DNA of 64,000 nt from Candidatus Frackibacter sp. WG13 (GCF_900114655.1 NZ_FOTT01000004.1:62001-126000), one strand, 5' to 3'. Positions 1 to 8,191 are shown, counted from the stretch's first letter. A program made the numbers and translations. The notes: a model not told the origin generated them from the letters alone.

Positions 1-521
1 CCATTAGCTAAGACCACTTCTAGTTCTAAGACATAATCAATAGTACTACCGTATTTAACTGAATGGCCTCCGGAAGCATTGTTCCCCAACATTCCTCCTA
101 ATGTACAATATTCACCACTAGAAGGGTCCGGCGGTAAGAATTTATTATCTTCTGCTAATCTTCTATTTAGAACACCCAAAGTAATTCCTGGTTCTATTTT
201 AACATATGACTCATCAGTATTAACCTCAACAATCTTGTCCATATACTTAGTAAAATCCAAGATAATCCCTTCCCCCAAAGATTGTCCGGCTAAACCAGAA
301 CCGGCACCCCGAGGAAAGATAGCTAAACTATTTTCATAAGCATATTTGATTACTGCTTTTACATCCTCTTTATCCTTTGGAAAGACTACTCCTAAAGGTT
401 CGATTTGATAGATACTTGCATCAGTACTATAAAGAGTTCTTGTTACTTTGTCCACCAATACTTCGCCCTTATTAACTTTCCTAAGATCAGCAGCAATCTG
501 CTCTATTCTTAACTCTCCCAA
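1..521 (-). CDS. FAD-linked oxidase, GlcD family (C-terminal part beyond window edge)
   Basis: Only the first 173 codons are inside the window. The reading frame begins at a TTG (521-519) preceded 8 nt upstream by AAGGAGG, and shows the N-terminal half of a PCMH-type FAD-binding domain: a PRGAGSGLAG loop and the glycine-rich GGMLGNNASGGHSVKYG segment that binds the FAD pyrophosphate. This pattern is typical of glycolate oxidase subunit GlcD, D-lactate dehydrogenases and related 2-hydroxyacid oxidases, which pass electrons from a hydroxyacid to a partner protein. The substrate cannot be told because the C-terminal half is missing. It is divergent from the membrane protein at 702 and has its own promoter. 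Confidence 0.85.
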   Translation of the reverse strand, partial: MGELRIEQIAADLRKVNKGEVLVDKVTRTLYSTDASIYQIEPLGVVFPKDKEDVKAVIKYAYENSLAIFPRGAGSGLAGQSLGEGIILDFTKYMDKIVEVNTDESYVKIEPGITLGVLNRRLAEDNKFLPPDPSSGEYCTLGGMLGNNASGGHSVKYGSTIDYVLELEVVLAN

Positions 522-573
522 ATAAAATACCTCCTTACTACTCACTTCTAACTTCGATTTCTAGTTTTAAATA

Positions 574-602
574 ATTATAACACACCACTTTTATTTATAC
601 AA
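574..602 (-). promoter_or_regulatory. Promoter of the GlcD-type oxidase gene
   Basis: On the minus strand a -35 TTGTAT (602-597) and a -10 TATAAT (579-574) are separated by 17 nt. It lies about 55 nt upstream of the TTG start. The rest of the 522-701 divergent region is AT-rich and holds the AAGGGG ribosome-binding site of the plus-strand gene; I see no clear plus-strand promoter. Confidence 0.65.
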
Positions 603-701
603 GCACTTAAACCAGGGATGATTTTCAAATTATTTCCAGTCGCTTGCAGGATATTTCCTCTCTCAATTAGAATTTAATAAAAAAGAAATAAGGGGATTAA
701 T

Positions 702-1445
702 ATGAAGAATAAACAGCTCAAAAAACTAATTAAAGGCAAAAAAAAGAAGTATACTTGGAAGACTAAAGAGATAATAATGCTTCAACTACTTTGGTATCTA
801 GGACCATTGCTTATCTCCTTAGCTAAAGATTATAATCTTCCAAATATACCTGAATTTGAATCTTTCTTTTACTATTCATTCTTATTAGTTATTAAATTAT
901 TAATAATTACCTACCTGGTATATACTTTATTATTTAAACATAATCTTTCTTTGAGCAAGATAGGTCTTGCTTTAGATAATTATACTAAAGATTTAAAATT
1001 AGGACTTAAAGTTAGTTATCCTTTACCAATTTTAACGATCTTACTTATTAATCTTCAACATCAACATCTTACTTTTGATACTACATTTCAACCTTTAGTA
1101 AGAATTACTTCAATAGATGAATTAACAAGTAGTATCCTTTACTTTATTATTCTAAGTCTATTATCGATAATTCCTGCTTTAGCAACTGAGCTATTCTACC
1201 GTATTATTATTTATAATTACTTTAAAGAAAGAATCGGCATTATCTTTGGTACTTTAGCTAGCAGTCTCTATTATGCATTAAGCCTGTTAGAATTTAACTT
1301 TGGCTTCTTACTACATTATTTCATAATTGGAATTATTGCTGTCTACCTTTATGAGCGAAATAATAGCCTAATCTCATCAATCATTTGGCAAAGTTTCTAT
1401 CAAGCTACTAGCATCCTATACATTTTTGGTTTCCAGATCTTTTAG
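702..1445 (+). CDS. CPBP (CAAX/Abi)-like integral membrane protein with degenerate active site
   Basis: A 247-residue hydrophobic protein with a lysine-rich N-terminus (residues 1-22) and about six to seven membrane segments. The C-terminal half resembles the CPBP intramembrane glutamic protease fold: ATELFYR near residue 163 sits where EExxxR is expected, and YLYERNNSLISSIIWQ resembles the third motif region. Key residues look lost: the first Glu is Thr, no FxxxH motif is visible after it, and the final His position is Gln. It may be a non-catalytic membrane chaperone or scaffold. This is the only plus-strand gene in the window, and its last 38 nt overlap the convergent aminotransferase. The start is ATG with AAGGGG upstream. 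Function unknown. Confidence 0.7.
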   Translation: MKNKQLKKLIKGKKKKYTWKTKEIIMLQLLWYLGPLLISLAKDYNLPNIPEFESFFYYSFLLVIKLLIITYLVYTLLFKHNLSLSKIGLALDNYTKDLKLGLKVSYPLPILTILLINLQHQHLTFDTTFQPLVRITSIDELTSSILYFIILSLLSIIPALATELFYRIIIYNYFKERIGIIFGTLASSLYYALSLLEFNFGFLLHYFIIGIIAVYLYERNNSLISSIIWQSFYQATSILYIFGFQIF

Positions 1446-2640
1446 CTATTTCACCTTTAATAATCTTACCTAATCTATAGATTCCTTCTTCTATTTCATC
1501 TATATCTGGTTGGCTAAATGATAATCTGAAGGCATTATGCCCTTTACCATTAACTTGAAATGCACTCCCGACTACAAAGGCTACATTCTCTTCAATCGCC
1601 TTTAATAAGATCTCTTTAGTATTTAAAAATCCGGGTAATTCGACCCAAGTATAGAAGCCTCCTTCTGGCTCCGTCCAGGTTGCTTCTTGAGGAAAATATT
1701 TAGTTAAAGATTCTAATGTCACATCCCTCTTCTTACGATAAAAGTCTCTTAACTTATTAATCTGTTGATCAATGATACCTGCTTCTCCACAAGCAGTAAT
1801 CAACCGTTGTCCAATTGAATTAGTACATAAGTCTGTTGCTTGCTTAGCTAAAATCATCTTCTGAATTATCTCTTCGTGCGCTACTATCCAGCCAATTCTA
1901 ACCCCTGGAATAAATATTTTAGAAAATGACCCTAAATAGATTACTCTTCCCTCCCGGTCAAAGTTTTTAATAGCAGGCTGTTCGATACCCTCATATCTTA
2001 ATTTGCTATACGGATCATCCTCAAGAATTAAAAATTCATATTCCTCAGCCAATTTCACTAACTTCTTTCGCCGTTCAGTAGCTATCGTCAAACCAGTAGG
2101 ATTATTAAAGTCAGCAACTAAATAGATAAATTTTGGAGTCTCACCTTCACAAGCTAATCTTTCTAACTCTTCCTCTAAAAGATCTATTCTAATCCCTTCT
2201 TCATCTACCCCAACACTAATTATATCTCCTTGATAATTATTAATCGCTCCCAACCCTCCTACATAACTAGGAGCTTCTGTTAATACTTTATCTCTTGGGT
2301 CAACAAAGACTTTACTTACTAAGTCTAAACCTTGCTGTGAACCACTAGTAACTAATATATTCTCAATGCCAACTTTGATTCCTCTCTGAGCCATAAATTT
2401 GACTATATACTTCCTTAAATCTTCTTGTCCTTCTGTCGGGCTATACTGCAGCATTCCTTCTTCTGACTCTGCTAATAATCTACTACTCATCTTCTCTACT
2501 GCTGCAGTCGGCAAGCATTCCTTATTAGGAAAACCACCGGCAAATGAAATCACCTCCGGTCGCTCTGTTAGTTCGAAGAACTCTCTAATTTCTGAACCTT
2601 TCATCTTCTGTGCATTCTTAGAAAAATAGTTTTCAAACAT
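1408..2640 (-). CDS. PLP-dependent aminotransferase, class I/II (LysN/MocR-catalytic-domain type)
   Basis: A 410-residue fold-type I aminotransferase. Visible motifs are NNPTG (about 179-183), the cofactor Asp in LEDDPYS (about 207-212), the Schiff-base lysine in SFSK (Lys241) and the substrate-carboxylate arginine in GVRIGW (Arg248). The N-terminal EVISFAGGFPN segment is typical of 2-aminoadipate/aromatic/multi-substrate aminotransferases. There is no GntR DNA-binding domain, so it is an enzyme and not a MocR regulator. The ATG at 2640 has GGAGG 8 nt upstream; the ATG seven codons earlier has no good site. The gene is expressed through a T-box leader (2683-2967), so it probably serves amino acid synthesis or salvage. 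The amino acid is not determined. Confidence 0.88.
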   Translation of the reverse strand: MFENYFSKNAQKMKGSEIREFFELTERPEVISFAGGFPNKECLPTAAVEKMSSRLLAESEEGMLQYSPTEGQEDLRKYIVKFMAQRGIKVGIENILVTSGSQQGLDLVSKVFVDPRDKVLTEAPSYVGGLGAINNYQGDIISVGVDEEGIRIDLLEEELERLACEGETPKFIYLVADFNNPTGLTIATERRKKLVKLAEEYEFLILEDDPYSKLRYEGIEQPAIKNFDREGRVIYLGSFSKIFIPGVRIGWIVAHEEIIQKMILAKQATDLCTNSIGQRLITACGEAGIIDQQINKLRDFYRKKRDVTLESLTKYFPQEATWTEPEGGFYTWVELPGFLNTKEILLKAIEENVAFVVGSAFQVNGKGHNAFRLSFSQPDIDEIEEGIYRLGKIIKGEIAKRSGNQKCIGC

Positions 2641-2682
2641 ACTAAACTCCTCCCTTCTCAATTTTTATTTAATCATTTTTAA

Positions 2683-2967
2683 AATAAAAAAAGCCCTCGT
2701 CTCTAAAATATAGAGACGAGAGCATAGATTACCCGCGGTACCACTCTAGTTATCAAGAATTATAAAAAAGTAATTCTTAACCCCTTATAACTATAACGTA
2801 GTTATAACGTCAAGGTCTACTACTATTTCGACCTCACCACTCCCGGGTGGCAGAATGAATTATTCCTAACTAGAGTTCCTTTCAGCCTATCGAGAACCCC
2901 TCTCTAAAAGTTAGCCCTAACTCTTAGCCCGTTCTTTGTGTTTAAATTATTAACTTTTTCTTGCTTT
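2683..2967 (-). promoter_or_regulatory. T-box leader upstream of the aminotransferase gene
   Basis: The minus strand contains the canonical T-box core GAGTGGTACCGCGGGT (about 2730-2746), followed by a 13-bp hairpin (2692-2723) and a U-run (2683-2691), an intrinsic terminator. The competing antiterminator would form around the T-box core. A long stem I region lies at 2800-2950, with an apical GGCTGAAAGG element. The T-box bulge reads UGGU, which pairs with a tRNA ending A-CCA, so tRNA-Cys and tRNA-Gly (U73) are unlikely. I cannot place the specifier triplet with confidence: GCC (Ala) or a triplet after GAAT are both possible by position. Confidence 0.9.
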
Positions 2968-2973
2968 GATAAT

Positions 2974-3002
2974 ATTATATGCAAATTTTTAAAGAATGTC
3001 AA
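2974..3002 (-). promoter_or_regulatory. Consensus sigma-A promoter of the T-box/aminotransferase transcript
   Basis: TTGACA (3002-2997), a 17-nt spacer and TATAAT (2979-2974): a perfect vegetative consensus on both hexamers. It starts only 13 nt beyond the stop codon of the radical SAM gene, so the aminotransferase is a separate transcription unit. Such a strong promoter suits a gene whose output is set by T-box attenuation. Confidence 0.9.
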
Positions 3003-3014
3003 GAATTTTTATTT

Positions 3015-4013
3015 TTAATTCCAAATATTAATCTTCACTCCACATTCAGGACATAAATCTTCATCTAAATTTAATTTAACTTTTGACCAATCTCTTTCTA
3101 TTAATAATTCCCCACATTGATAACAATATGTATTCCTATATTTACTATCCTGTACATTACCTAAGTAAACAAAGTTCAACTTCTCTTCAGCTAGCTCTTT
3201 AGCTTTAAGCAAAGTTTCTATCGGAGTTATTTCTATCTCTAATTCATATTTGGGAAAGTAACGGGAAAAATGCAATGGAATATTAGGCTCAATTTCTGCT
3301 AACCATCTTACTAAATCTTCTATTTCTTCTTTCGAGTCATTCAAACCTGGAATTAATAAGGTTGTTACTTCTACTAAAGCTTCTTTATTAGCTAATCTAA
3401 TTGTTTTTTTAACCGGTTCTAAATATCCTTGACATATATTACGGTAAAATTTTTCAGTAAAAGCTTTTAAGTCTATATTGAAACCATCAATATAAGGTAG
3501 CAGCTCATTAAAAGGCTTAGAATTAATTACTCCATTAGTTACTAACACATTCTTCATTCCTGCTTCCTTTACTAATTTAGCTGTCTCCAATAAATATTCA
3601 AACCAAATAATCGGTTCTGAATAAGTATATGCAACTCCAATTACGTCATGTTTTTTAGCCGCTGCTACTATCTGTTCAGGAGTTAGAAAGTTAGTTTTAG
3701 CCTGATGATCATGAGCAATATGATGATTCTGGCAGAATTTGCAACTTAAATTACAACCTACTGTACCTATAGATAATATATCAGTATCTGGATAAAAATG
3801 AAAGAGTGGTTTCTTTTCAATAGGATCAATCGCCATCGCACTAGCCTGACCATAGATTTTAGTAATCAATTTACCATTCAGATTTTCTCTCGCTCCACAT
3901 ACTCCCGTCTGCTCTTCATTCAATTTGCAGTTATGAGGACACAAGTTACACTCTACTCTACCTTCAGATATCTTTTCGTACCATTTAGCCTCTTTAATTT
4001 TAGCCTCACTCAT
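3015..4013 (-). CDS. amrS: AmmeMemoRadiSam system radical SAM enzyme
   Basis: A 332-residue radical SAM protein. The [4Fe-4S]-SAM motif CNLSCKFC gives Cys87, Cys91 and Cys94. An N-terminal four-Cys cluster (CNLCPHNC plus Cys39) and a C-terminal CxxC...CxxC ribbon (final 40 residues) probably bind metal. The N-terminus and the HFYPDTDILSIGTVGCN context are those of the radical SAM partner of the AMMECR1/Memo gene triad, long of unknown substrate, related to PflA-type activases. Its start overlaps the end of the LigB-AMMECR1 gene by 8 nt, so the two are translationally coupled and likely act together. It is the last gene of an operon with arginase and ornithine racemase. Confidence 0.9.
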   Translation of the reverse strand: MSEAKIKEAKWYEKISEGRVECNLCPHNCKLNEEQTGVCGARENLNGKLITKIYGQASAMAIDPIEKKPLFHFYPDTDILSIGTVGCNLSCKFCQNHHIAHDHQAKTNFLTPEQIVAAAKKHDVIGVAYTYSEPIIWFEYLLETAKLVKEAGMKNVLVTNGVINSKPFNELLPYIDGFNIDLKAFTEKFYRNICQGYLEPVKKTIRLANKEALVEVTTLLIPGLNDSKEEIEDLVRWLAEIEPNIPLHFSRYFPKYELEIEITPIETLLKAKELAEEKLNFVYLGNVQDSKYRNTYCYQCGELLIERDWSKVKLNLDEDLCPECGVKINIWN

Positions 4014-5418
4014 ACCGCGTAACCCTAAACCTCATCAACTCTACATCCTCTTCATCTATCGGTATTCCTGCTTTTCTTTTAGCAATCTCTAGCTGCTTAT
4101 CAACAGTATCTACTCCATCGAGTCTAGGTAGTAATAATCCGCTTTTCTGTCCTTTGCGAACTATCACCCCATACTTGCGAGGGTCTAATTCTTTTGGTGA
4201 CTCAATCGACTCTGGTTCTTCTAAAATATCGACTGAATAAGTTAATTCTTCTAATTCATTTAAGTTAACAGCTGGAAAACGAGGATCTTTAAATCCAGCA
4301 CTATAGGCATTTCTAATTATCTCTGCAGCTACATTCTCTTCGACTGGCTCAATAGTTCCAATACAGCCTCTTAGCTGTCCATACTTCTTTATTGAGACAA
4401 AGACGCCGGCTTCCTTCTTCATTTCATCTGTTAATTCATCTGGCACTGAAATTAACTCTTTATTTAATGCATACTGCTCTACCGCCTTGCGAGCTAATCG
4501 AACCAAATCACTTTCTTCTTTACGCTGTTCCGCTAATTTCTCCTGACGGTCAGCTAGCAACCCATCTAATTTCTTCCGTTCTTCGTCAGAACCATCGATC
4601 TCATAAGTAATTACACCATAACCTACCCCAAACGGTCCTTCATAAGATAATAACTCTGGTTTAACAGCTAATCCATCAATAGCCCCTAACATAATCATAA
4701 TTGGTCTTAATCCACATTCTCCAGCCTTTTCAATCAAATTTCTGTCTAATGCAAAAATATCTTCTATTCTATCTTCTGCTAATGCCTGTACTAACTTCTG
4801 ATCAAACTCCTTAGCTTGTGGGTTAAATCCAGCTGGAGCCTCAGGAGTTAAACGATGTGAAAGATCACCACTAGCAATAATTGCTACACGATAGCCTAAT
4901 TTCATAGCTGCTAATTGGACTATCTTTCCAAACTTATATAGATCCTCATATGGTAGCATCCCCATGGTAACTGGTACTAAAGGTAGATCAGTAATGCCCG
5001 CTTCTTCTAAGTAATAGAGAGGAACTAAAACACCATGGTCTAACTTCGGATTAATCTCAAGTTTATGAGCACTACTTTGATCAATTCTGGCTACTGTTAT
5101 ATCTTCTGCTTTATTTACTCTAACCAATTCTTTAATAATATCTTCCTGCAAGTCATAGCTTAATTCTATCTCAGGAAATCCAAACTGACCAAAATCACCA
5201 TGTAATTTAGGAGTATTCAATATGCTAATCGCATCAGAAAATACCGGACCATGTGGACTAATAGTAATAATTAGATCAGGTTCTGCCTTCTTGACTCTTT
5301 TAGCAAACTCCCTCATGCTCTTTTGTGTCTCTTCAACTTGCCTTAAATCATCTCTCCCTATTTCTGGTATCAACATCGGTGGATGAGGACTTAATCCTGC
5401 AAAAACAATTCCACTCAT
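4006..5418 (-). CDS. amrA: LigB-like (class III extradiol dioxygenase fold) - AMMECR1 fusion, AmmeMemoRadiSam protein A
   Basis: A 470-residue two-domain protein. Residues 1-270 are a LigB/Memo-like domain with histidines in SPHPPML, ISPHGPVF, LDHGVLVP and GDLSHRL, likely metal ligands. Residues 290-470 are an AMMECR1 domain with its hallmark LRGCIGT. A charged helix (DEERKKLDGLLADRQEKL) joins them. In many genomes Memo and AMMECR1 are separate proteins next to the radical SAM enzyme; here one chain supplies both. The ATG at 5418 has AAGGAG 9 nt upstream; the TTG three codons earlier touches the ribosome-binding site and is rejected. It lies 32 nt after the arginase gene and overlaps the radical SAM gene. 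Confidence 0.9.
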   Translation of the reverse strand: MSGIVFAGLSPHPPMLIPEIGRDDLRQVEETQKSMREFAKRVKKAEPDLIITISPHGPVFSDAISILNTPKLHGDFGQFGFPEIELSYDLQEDIIKELVRVNKAEDITVARIDQSSAHKLEINPKLDHGVLVPLYYLEEAGITDLPLVPVTMGMLPYEDLYKFGKIVQLAAMKLGYRVAIIASGDLSHRLTPEAPAGFNPQAKEFDQKLVQALAEDRIEDIFALDRNLIEKAGECGLRPIMIMLGAIDGLAVKPELLSYEGPFGVGYGVITYEIDGSDEERKKLDGLLADRQEKLAEQRKEESDLVRLARKAVEQYALNKELISVPDELTDEMKKEAGVFVSIKKYGQLRGCIGTIEPVEENVAAEIIRNAYSAGFKDPRFPAVNLNELEELTYSVDILEEPESIESPKELDPRKYGVIVRKGQKSGLLLPRLDGVDTVDKQLEIAKRKAGIPIDEEDVELMRFRVTRYE

Positions 5419-5450
5419 GAAATCCAACTCCTTTCATCGTTATATTTATC

Positions 5451-6335
5451 TTATAGTATTTGCTTTCCTAAAGCTGATAGGATTAAATCAACTCCTACTT
5501 TAGCAGTTCGATTCCGTTCATCTAAGATAGGATTTACTTCTACTAAATCCATAGAAATCAAAGTCCCAGCATCAGCTATCATCTCCATAGCTAAATGGGC
5601 CTCGCGATAATTTAGACCCCCAGGCACTGCCGTTCCTACTCCAGGTGCCGTTAAAGGATCTAACACATCAATATCAAAACTAACATGTACCCCCTCCTTA
5701 TCACAAGAAGCTATCTCTATCGCTTCCTTCATTACCTGCTCTATTCCTAATCTATCTATATCACTTATTGTATATATATTTATATCTGTCTCTTTTAATC
5801 TCCTACTCTCACTAGCATCTAAATCTCTAACTCCAATTAAAGCAATATTTTCTTCATCTATTCCGTAATCATCCTCTAAAATAGATATTAATTCATCAGG
5901 ACCTTCGCCATTAATTACTGCTAAAGACATGCCATGAATATTTCCGGTCTGACTTGTACCAGGAGTATTAAAATCAGCATGAGCATCGAACCAAATTAAT
6001 CCTACATCTTGATTAACACTTTTTAAGCCTTTAAAAGTCCCAATAGTAATGCTATGATCCCCGCCTAGAATTAATGGTAAGTAATCCAGATCTAAACTTC
6101 TTTTTACTTTCTTAGCTAAAATACTGCAAGTATCTCTAATTGCTAAGATATAATTCTCTCTTTCTTTATTATGTCTAATAATTGGAACTTCCACATCACC
6201 ATAATCCTTAACTCCAATTTTTAACTCCTTAATTTGTGGTATTAAGTCGGCATATCTAATAGCACTTGGTCCCATATCAACACCGCGACGATTTGCTCCT
6301 AAATCCATCGGCACACCAATAACTGCTACTTTCAA
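5451..6335 (-). CDS. rocF: Arginase
   Basis: A 294-residue ureohydrolase that would cleave L-arginine to L-ornithine and urea in the cytoplasm. The binuclear Mn site is complete: His94 in GGDHSIT, Asp117, His119 and Asp121 in DAHAD, and the aspartates of SFDIDVLDP. TGNIHGMSLA and VDMGPSAIR match the arginase branch more than agmatinase. The gene begins 12 nt after the ornithine racemase stop, so the enzymes form a probable arginine to L-ornithine to D-ornithine route. Formiminoglutamase or another ureohydrolase activity is possible but less likely. Confidence 0.9.
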   Translation of the reverse strand: MKVAVIGVPMDLGANRRGVDMGPSAIRYADLIPQIKELKIGVKDYGDVEVPIIRHNKERENYILAIRDTCSILAKKVKRSLDLDYLPLILGGDHSITIGTFKGLKSVNQDVGLIWFDAHADFNTPGTSQTGNIHGMSLAVINGEGPDELISILEDDYGIDEENIALIGVRDLDASESRRLKETDINIYTISDIDRLGIEQVMKEAIEIASCDKEGVHVSFDIDVLDPLTAPGVGTAVPGGLNYREAHLAMEMIADAGTLISMDLVEVNPILDERNRTAKVGVDLILSALGKQIL

Positions 6336-6347
6336 ATAGTCCCCTCC

Positions 6348-7424
6348 TTACACAAGCGAATAACTATTATCCACATATGGCGAAGTTGTTGCTCTCAATA
6401 AAGAACTATAATCAACTTTAAACTCTAGTATATCTCCTACCTTTAATTTCTCTTTTACATCTGTAATATCAATGATTAAATGATCACTGCTGCCCCCTTC
6501 AATTTCAACTCCAGTTAGACAAGGAGTTAAACCATTCGGAGAGATATCTTGTCTACCAATAGCTAGAATAGCTCTTTCTCGTATTCCATCTTTCTTTAAC
6601 TTTAATTCTTCTCCAAATGCATTAGGACCTTGAGGCACATCTGGTAGTGCTCCCTTCTCATTTAACTCTACTATCTCTGCCCCTAAAATGAAAGTATCAC
6701 TATGTAAACTAGGTAGGGTACCTCCCTCAACCAAATTACTTCCTAATAATATACTTTCCCCAATTCTAAGTTGATTTACTCTTTGTGGCACTCCAGAAGT
6801 ATGTAATAATGGTAAAGAGCTGCTATTCCCTGCTGAAATAATCTGTAAGTTGTTCTCTAGAACTGATTCGGCTTCTTCTACTAATCTTATAAAGTGATTC
6901 ATATTCTCTGCTGTTGGCAAAACCCCTCCGAAACATGCTAAATTAGTACCTAATCCTACTATTTTTATATTTGAACAATTTGCTTTAATCCTTCCAACTA
7001 CTTTTTTGACCTCTTTAGGTAAGATTCCTTCTCTTCTATCACCTAAATCAACCATTAGAATAATTTTATGGGTCTTTCCTCTTGACCTTGCCTCTTTATT
7101 TAAAGCTTCAATTACTTCTAATTGAGAATTTAAACTAATGTCTACATAGTTAATGACTCTTTCTATTTCACTTAACATGGGAATCCTCAATAGAACCAAT
7201 GGTAGCTTAAAGCCATAACTGTTTAACTTTTTAATATTTTCTATTCTTGAATCCGCTAAACCTTTTACCCCTCCACGTACCATAGCTTGGGCTATCTGTG
7301 GGTCACCACAAACCCCCTTAGTCACTCCAAAAATTTTAATGCCATGCTTTGCTGCTAAACTAACAATTTTTCTAGTGTTTTTAACTATTTTATCTAGTTT
7401 TATCTCTAAATATGGTGTCTTCAT
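6348..7424 (-). CDS. orr: Ornithine racemase-type PLP enzyme (alanine racemase-like fold III)
   Basis: A fold-type III racemase of 358 residues. The PLP lysine is in GVTKGVCGDP near the N-terminus and the barrel continues to about residue 240. The sequence (GVCGDPQIAQAM, GGVKGLADSRI, GNSSSLPLL, LRIGESILLG) matches the alanine/ornithine racemase family exemplified by Orr of ornithine-fermenting clostridia. Its position directly ahead of arginase supports an ornithine substrate, feeding the oxidative branch of ornithine fermentation. The tandem ATGs at 7427 and 7424 both follow GGGGAG; the second has better spacing (8 nt). It heads the four-gene unit. Confidence 0.82.
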   Translation of the reverse strand: MKTPYLEIKLDKIVKNTRKIVSLAAKHGIKIFGVTKGVCGDPQIAQAMVRGGVKGLADSRIENIKKLNSYGFKLPLVLLRIPMLSEIERVINYVDISLNSQLEVIEALNKEARSRGKTHKIILMVDLGDRREGILPKEVKKVVGRIKANCSNIKIVGLGTNLACFGGVLPTAENMNHFIRLVEEAESVLENNLQIISAGNSSSLPLLHTSGVPQRVNQLRIGESILLGSNLVEGGTLPSLHSDTFILGAEIVELNEKGALPDVPQGPNAFGEELKLKKDGIRERAILAIGRQDISPNGLTPCLTGVEIEGGSSDHLIIDITDVKEKLKVGDILEFKVDYSSLLRATTSPYVDNSYSLV

Positions 7425-7466
7425 CATTTATTCTCCCCAATACATCTTTCTTCTAAAAAATATAAC

Positions 7467-7486
7467 AATATTTCCGCGGAAATATT
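7467..7486. promoter_or_regulatory. Perfect 20-bp palindrome, candidate operator of the orr-rocF operon
   Basis: AATATTTCCGCGGAAATATT is a perfect palindrome about 43 nt before the orr start. It overlaps the proposed -10 element, as expected for a repressor site. The GC core in an otherwise AT-only region makes it stand out. The regulator is unknown. Confidence 0.5.
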
Positions 7487-7511
7487 TATTAAATTCTATT
7501 ATTAGCGTCAA
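7483..7511 (-). promoter_or_regulatory. Putative promoter of the orr-rocF-amr operon
   Basis: TTGACG (7511-7506) is followed 17 nt later by a weak -10, TAAATA (7488-7483), which overlaps the palindrome at 7467-7486. The -35 is good and the -10 is poor. The remainder of the 7512-7712 gap is AT-rich with no gene that I can support. Confidence 0.4.
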
Positions 7512-7715
7512 TATTCTAATATATTCTTATGCAAGTAAATTTTATAATTAGATTTCATGTACGCTAACTTAATACATGTTTTCTTAGTTAACTATTATTG
7601 ATATGATTTTTAAGGATTTGAACTTTCTCAACCTTATCCTTAACCTCAGCCTGAAATTACGTTTTTTATTAATAAAGATATATTTTCAGACTCTAACCTG
7701 TCAGAATTTAATTTA

Positions 7716-7750
7716 AACAAAAGAAAGAGGAAGAGTATATATACCCTTCC
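7716..7750 (-). terminator. Intrinsic terminator after rpsI
   Basis: On the minus strand GGAAGGGTA and TACTCTTCC form a 9-bp stem with a TATA loop (7750-7729), followed by the T-rich TCTTTCTTTTG. It ends the rplM-rpsI transcript 17 nt beyond the rpsI stop. Confidence 0.85.
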
Positions 7751-7767
7751 TTGCCATGAAAAATTGA

Positions 7768-8160
7768 TTATCTTTTTGAGAATTGACCAGACTTTCTTGC
7801 TTTCTTACGTCCATACTTCTTACGTTCTTTCATTCTTGGGTCTCGAGTTAAAAGACCTGCTTTCTTTAATGGAGTTCGATAGTTCTGTTCAACATCTAAT
7901 AGAGCACGAGCAATACCATGAGAAATTGCTCCGGCCTGACCTGACACTCCACCACCTTCTACAGTAACTACTATATTGAATTCTCCAACAGTCTCAGTTA
8001 CGTCTAAAGGCTGTAAAGCTTCTTTTTCTAAAGTTTTACGACCAAAATAATCATCTATAGGTCGGTCATTAACAATAACCTGTCCGTTACCCGGTTGTAA
8101 TCTTACTCTAGCTATTGCATGCTTTCTTCTTCCAGTTCCTAAATACTCAACTTCTGCCAT
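7768..8160 (-). CDS. rpsI: Ribosomal protein S9
   Basis: A 130-residue small-subunit protein of the 30S head. [12 protein letters not shown] near the start and the basic tail ending SGQFSKR are family hallmarks; the tail reaches the anticodon region of P-site tRNA. Full length. It lies 31 nt after rplM, the usual rplM-rpsI pair, and is followed by a terminator. Confidence 0.98.
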   Translation of the reverse strand: MAEVEYLGTGRRKHAIARVRLQPGNGQVIVNDRPIDDYFGRKTLEKEALQPLDVTETVGEFNIVVTVEGGGVSGQAGAISHGIARALLDVEQNYRTPLKKAGLLTRDPRMKERKKYGRKKARKSGQFSKR

Positions 8161-8191
8161 AATAATCCTCCTCCCATTAATATATTTCCGC

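Noticed and set aside
79-339. 86-codon plus-strand frame at the left edge
   Set aside because: Antisense to the GlcD-type oxidase, whose conserved FAD-binding motifs show that the minus strand is coding.
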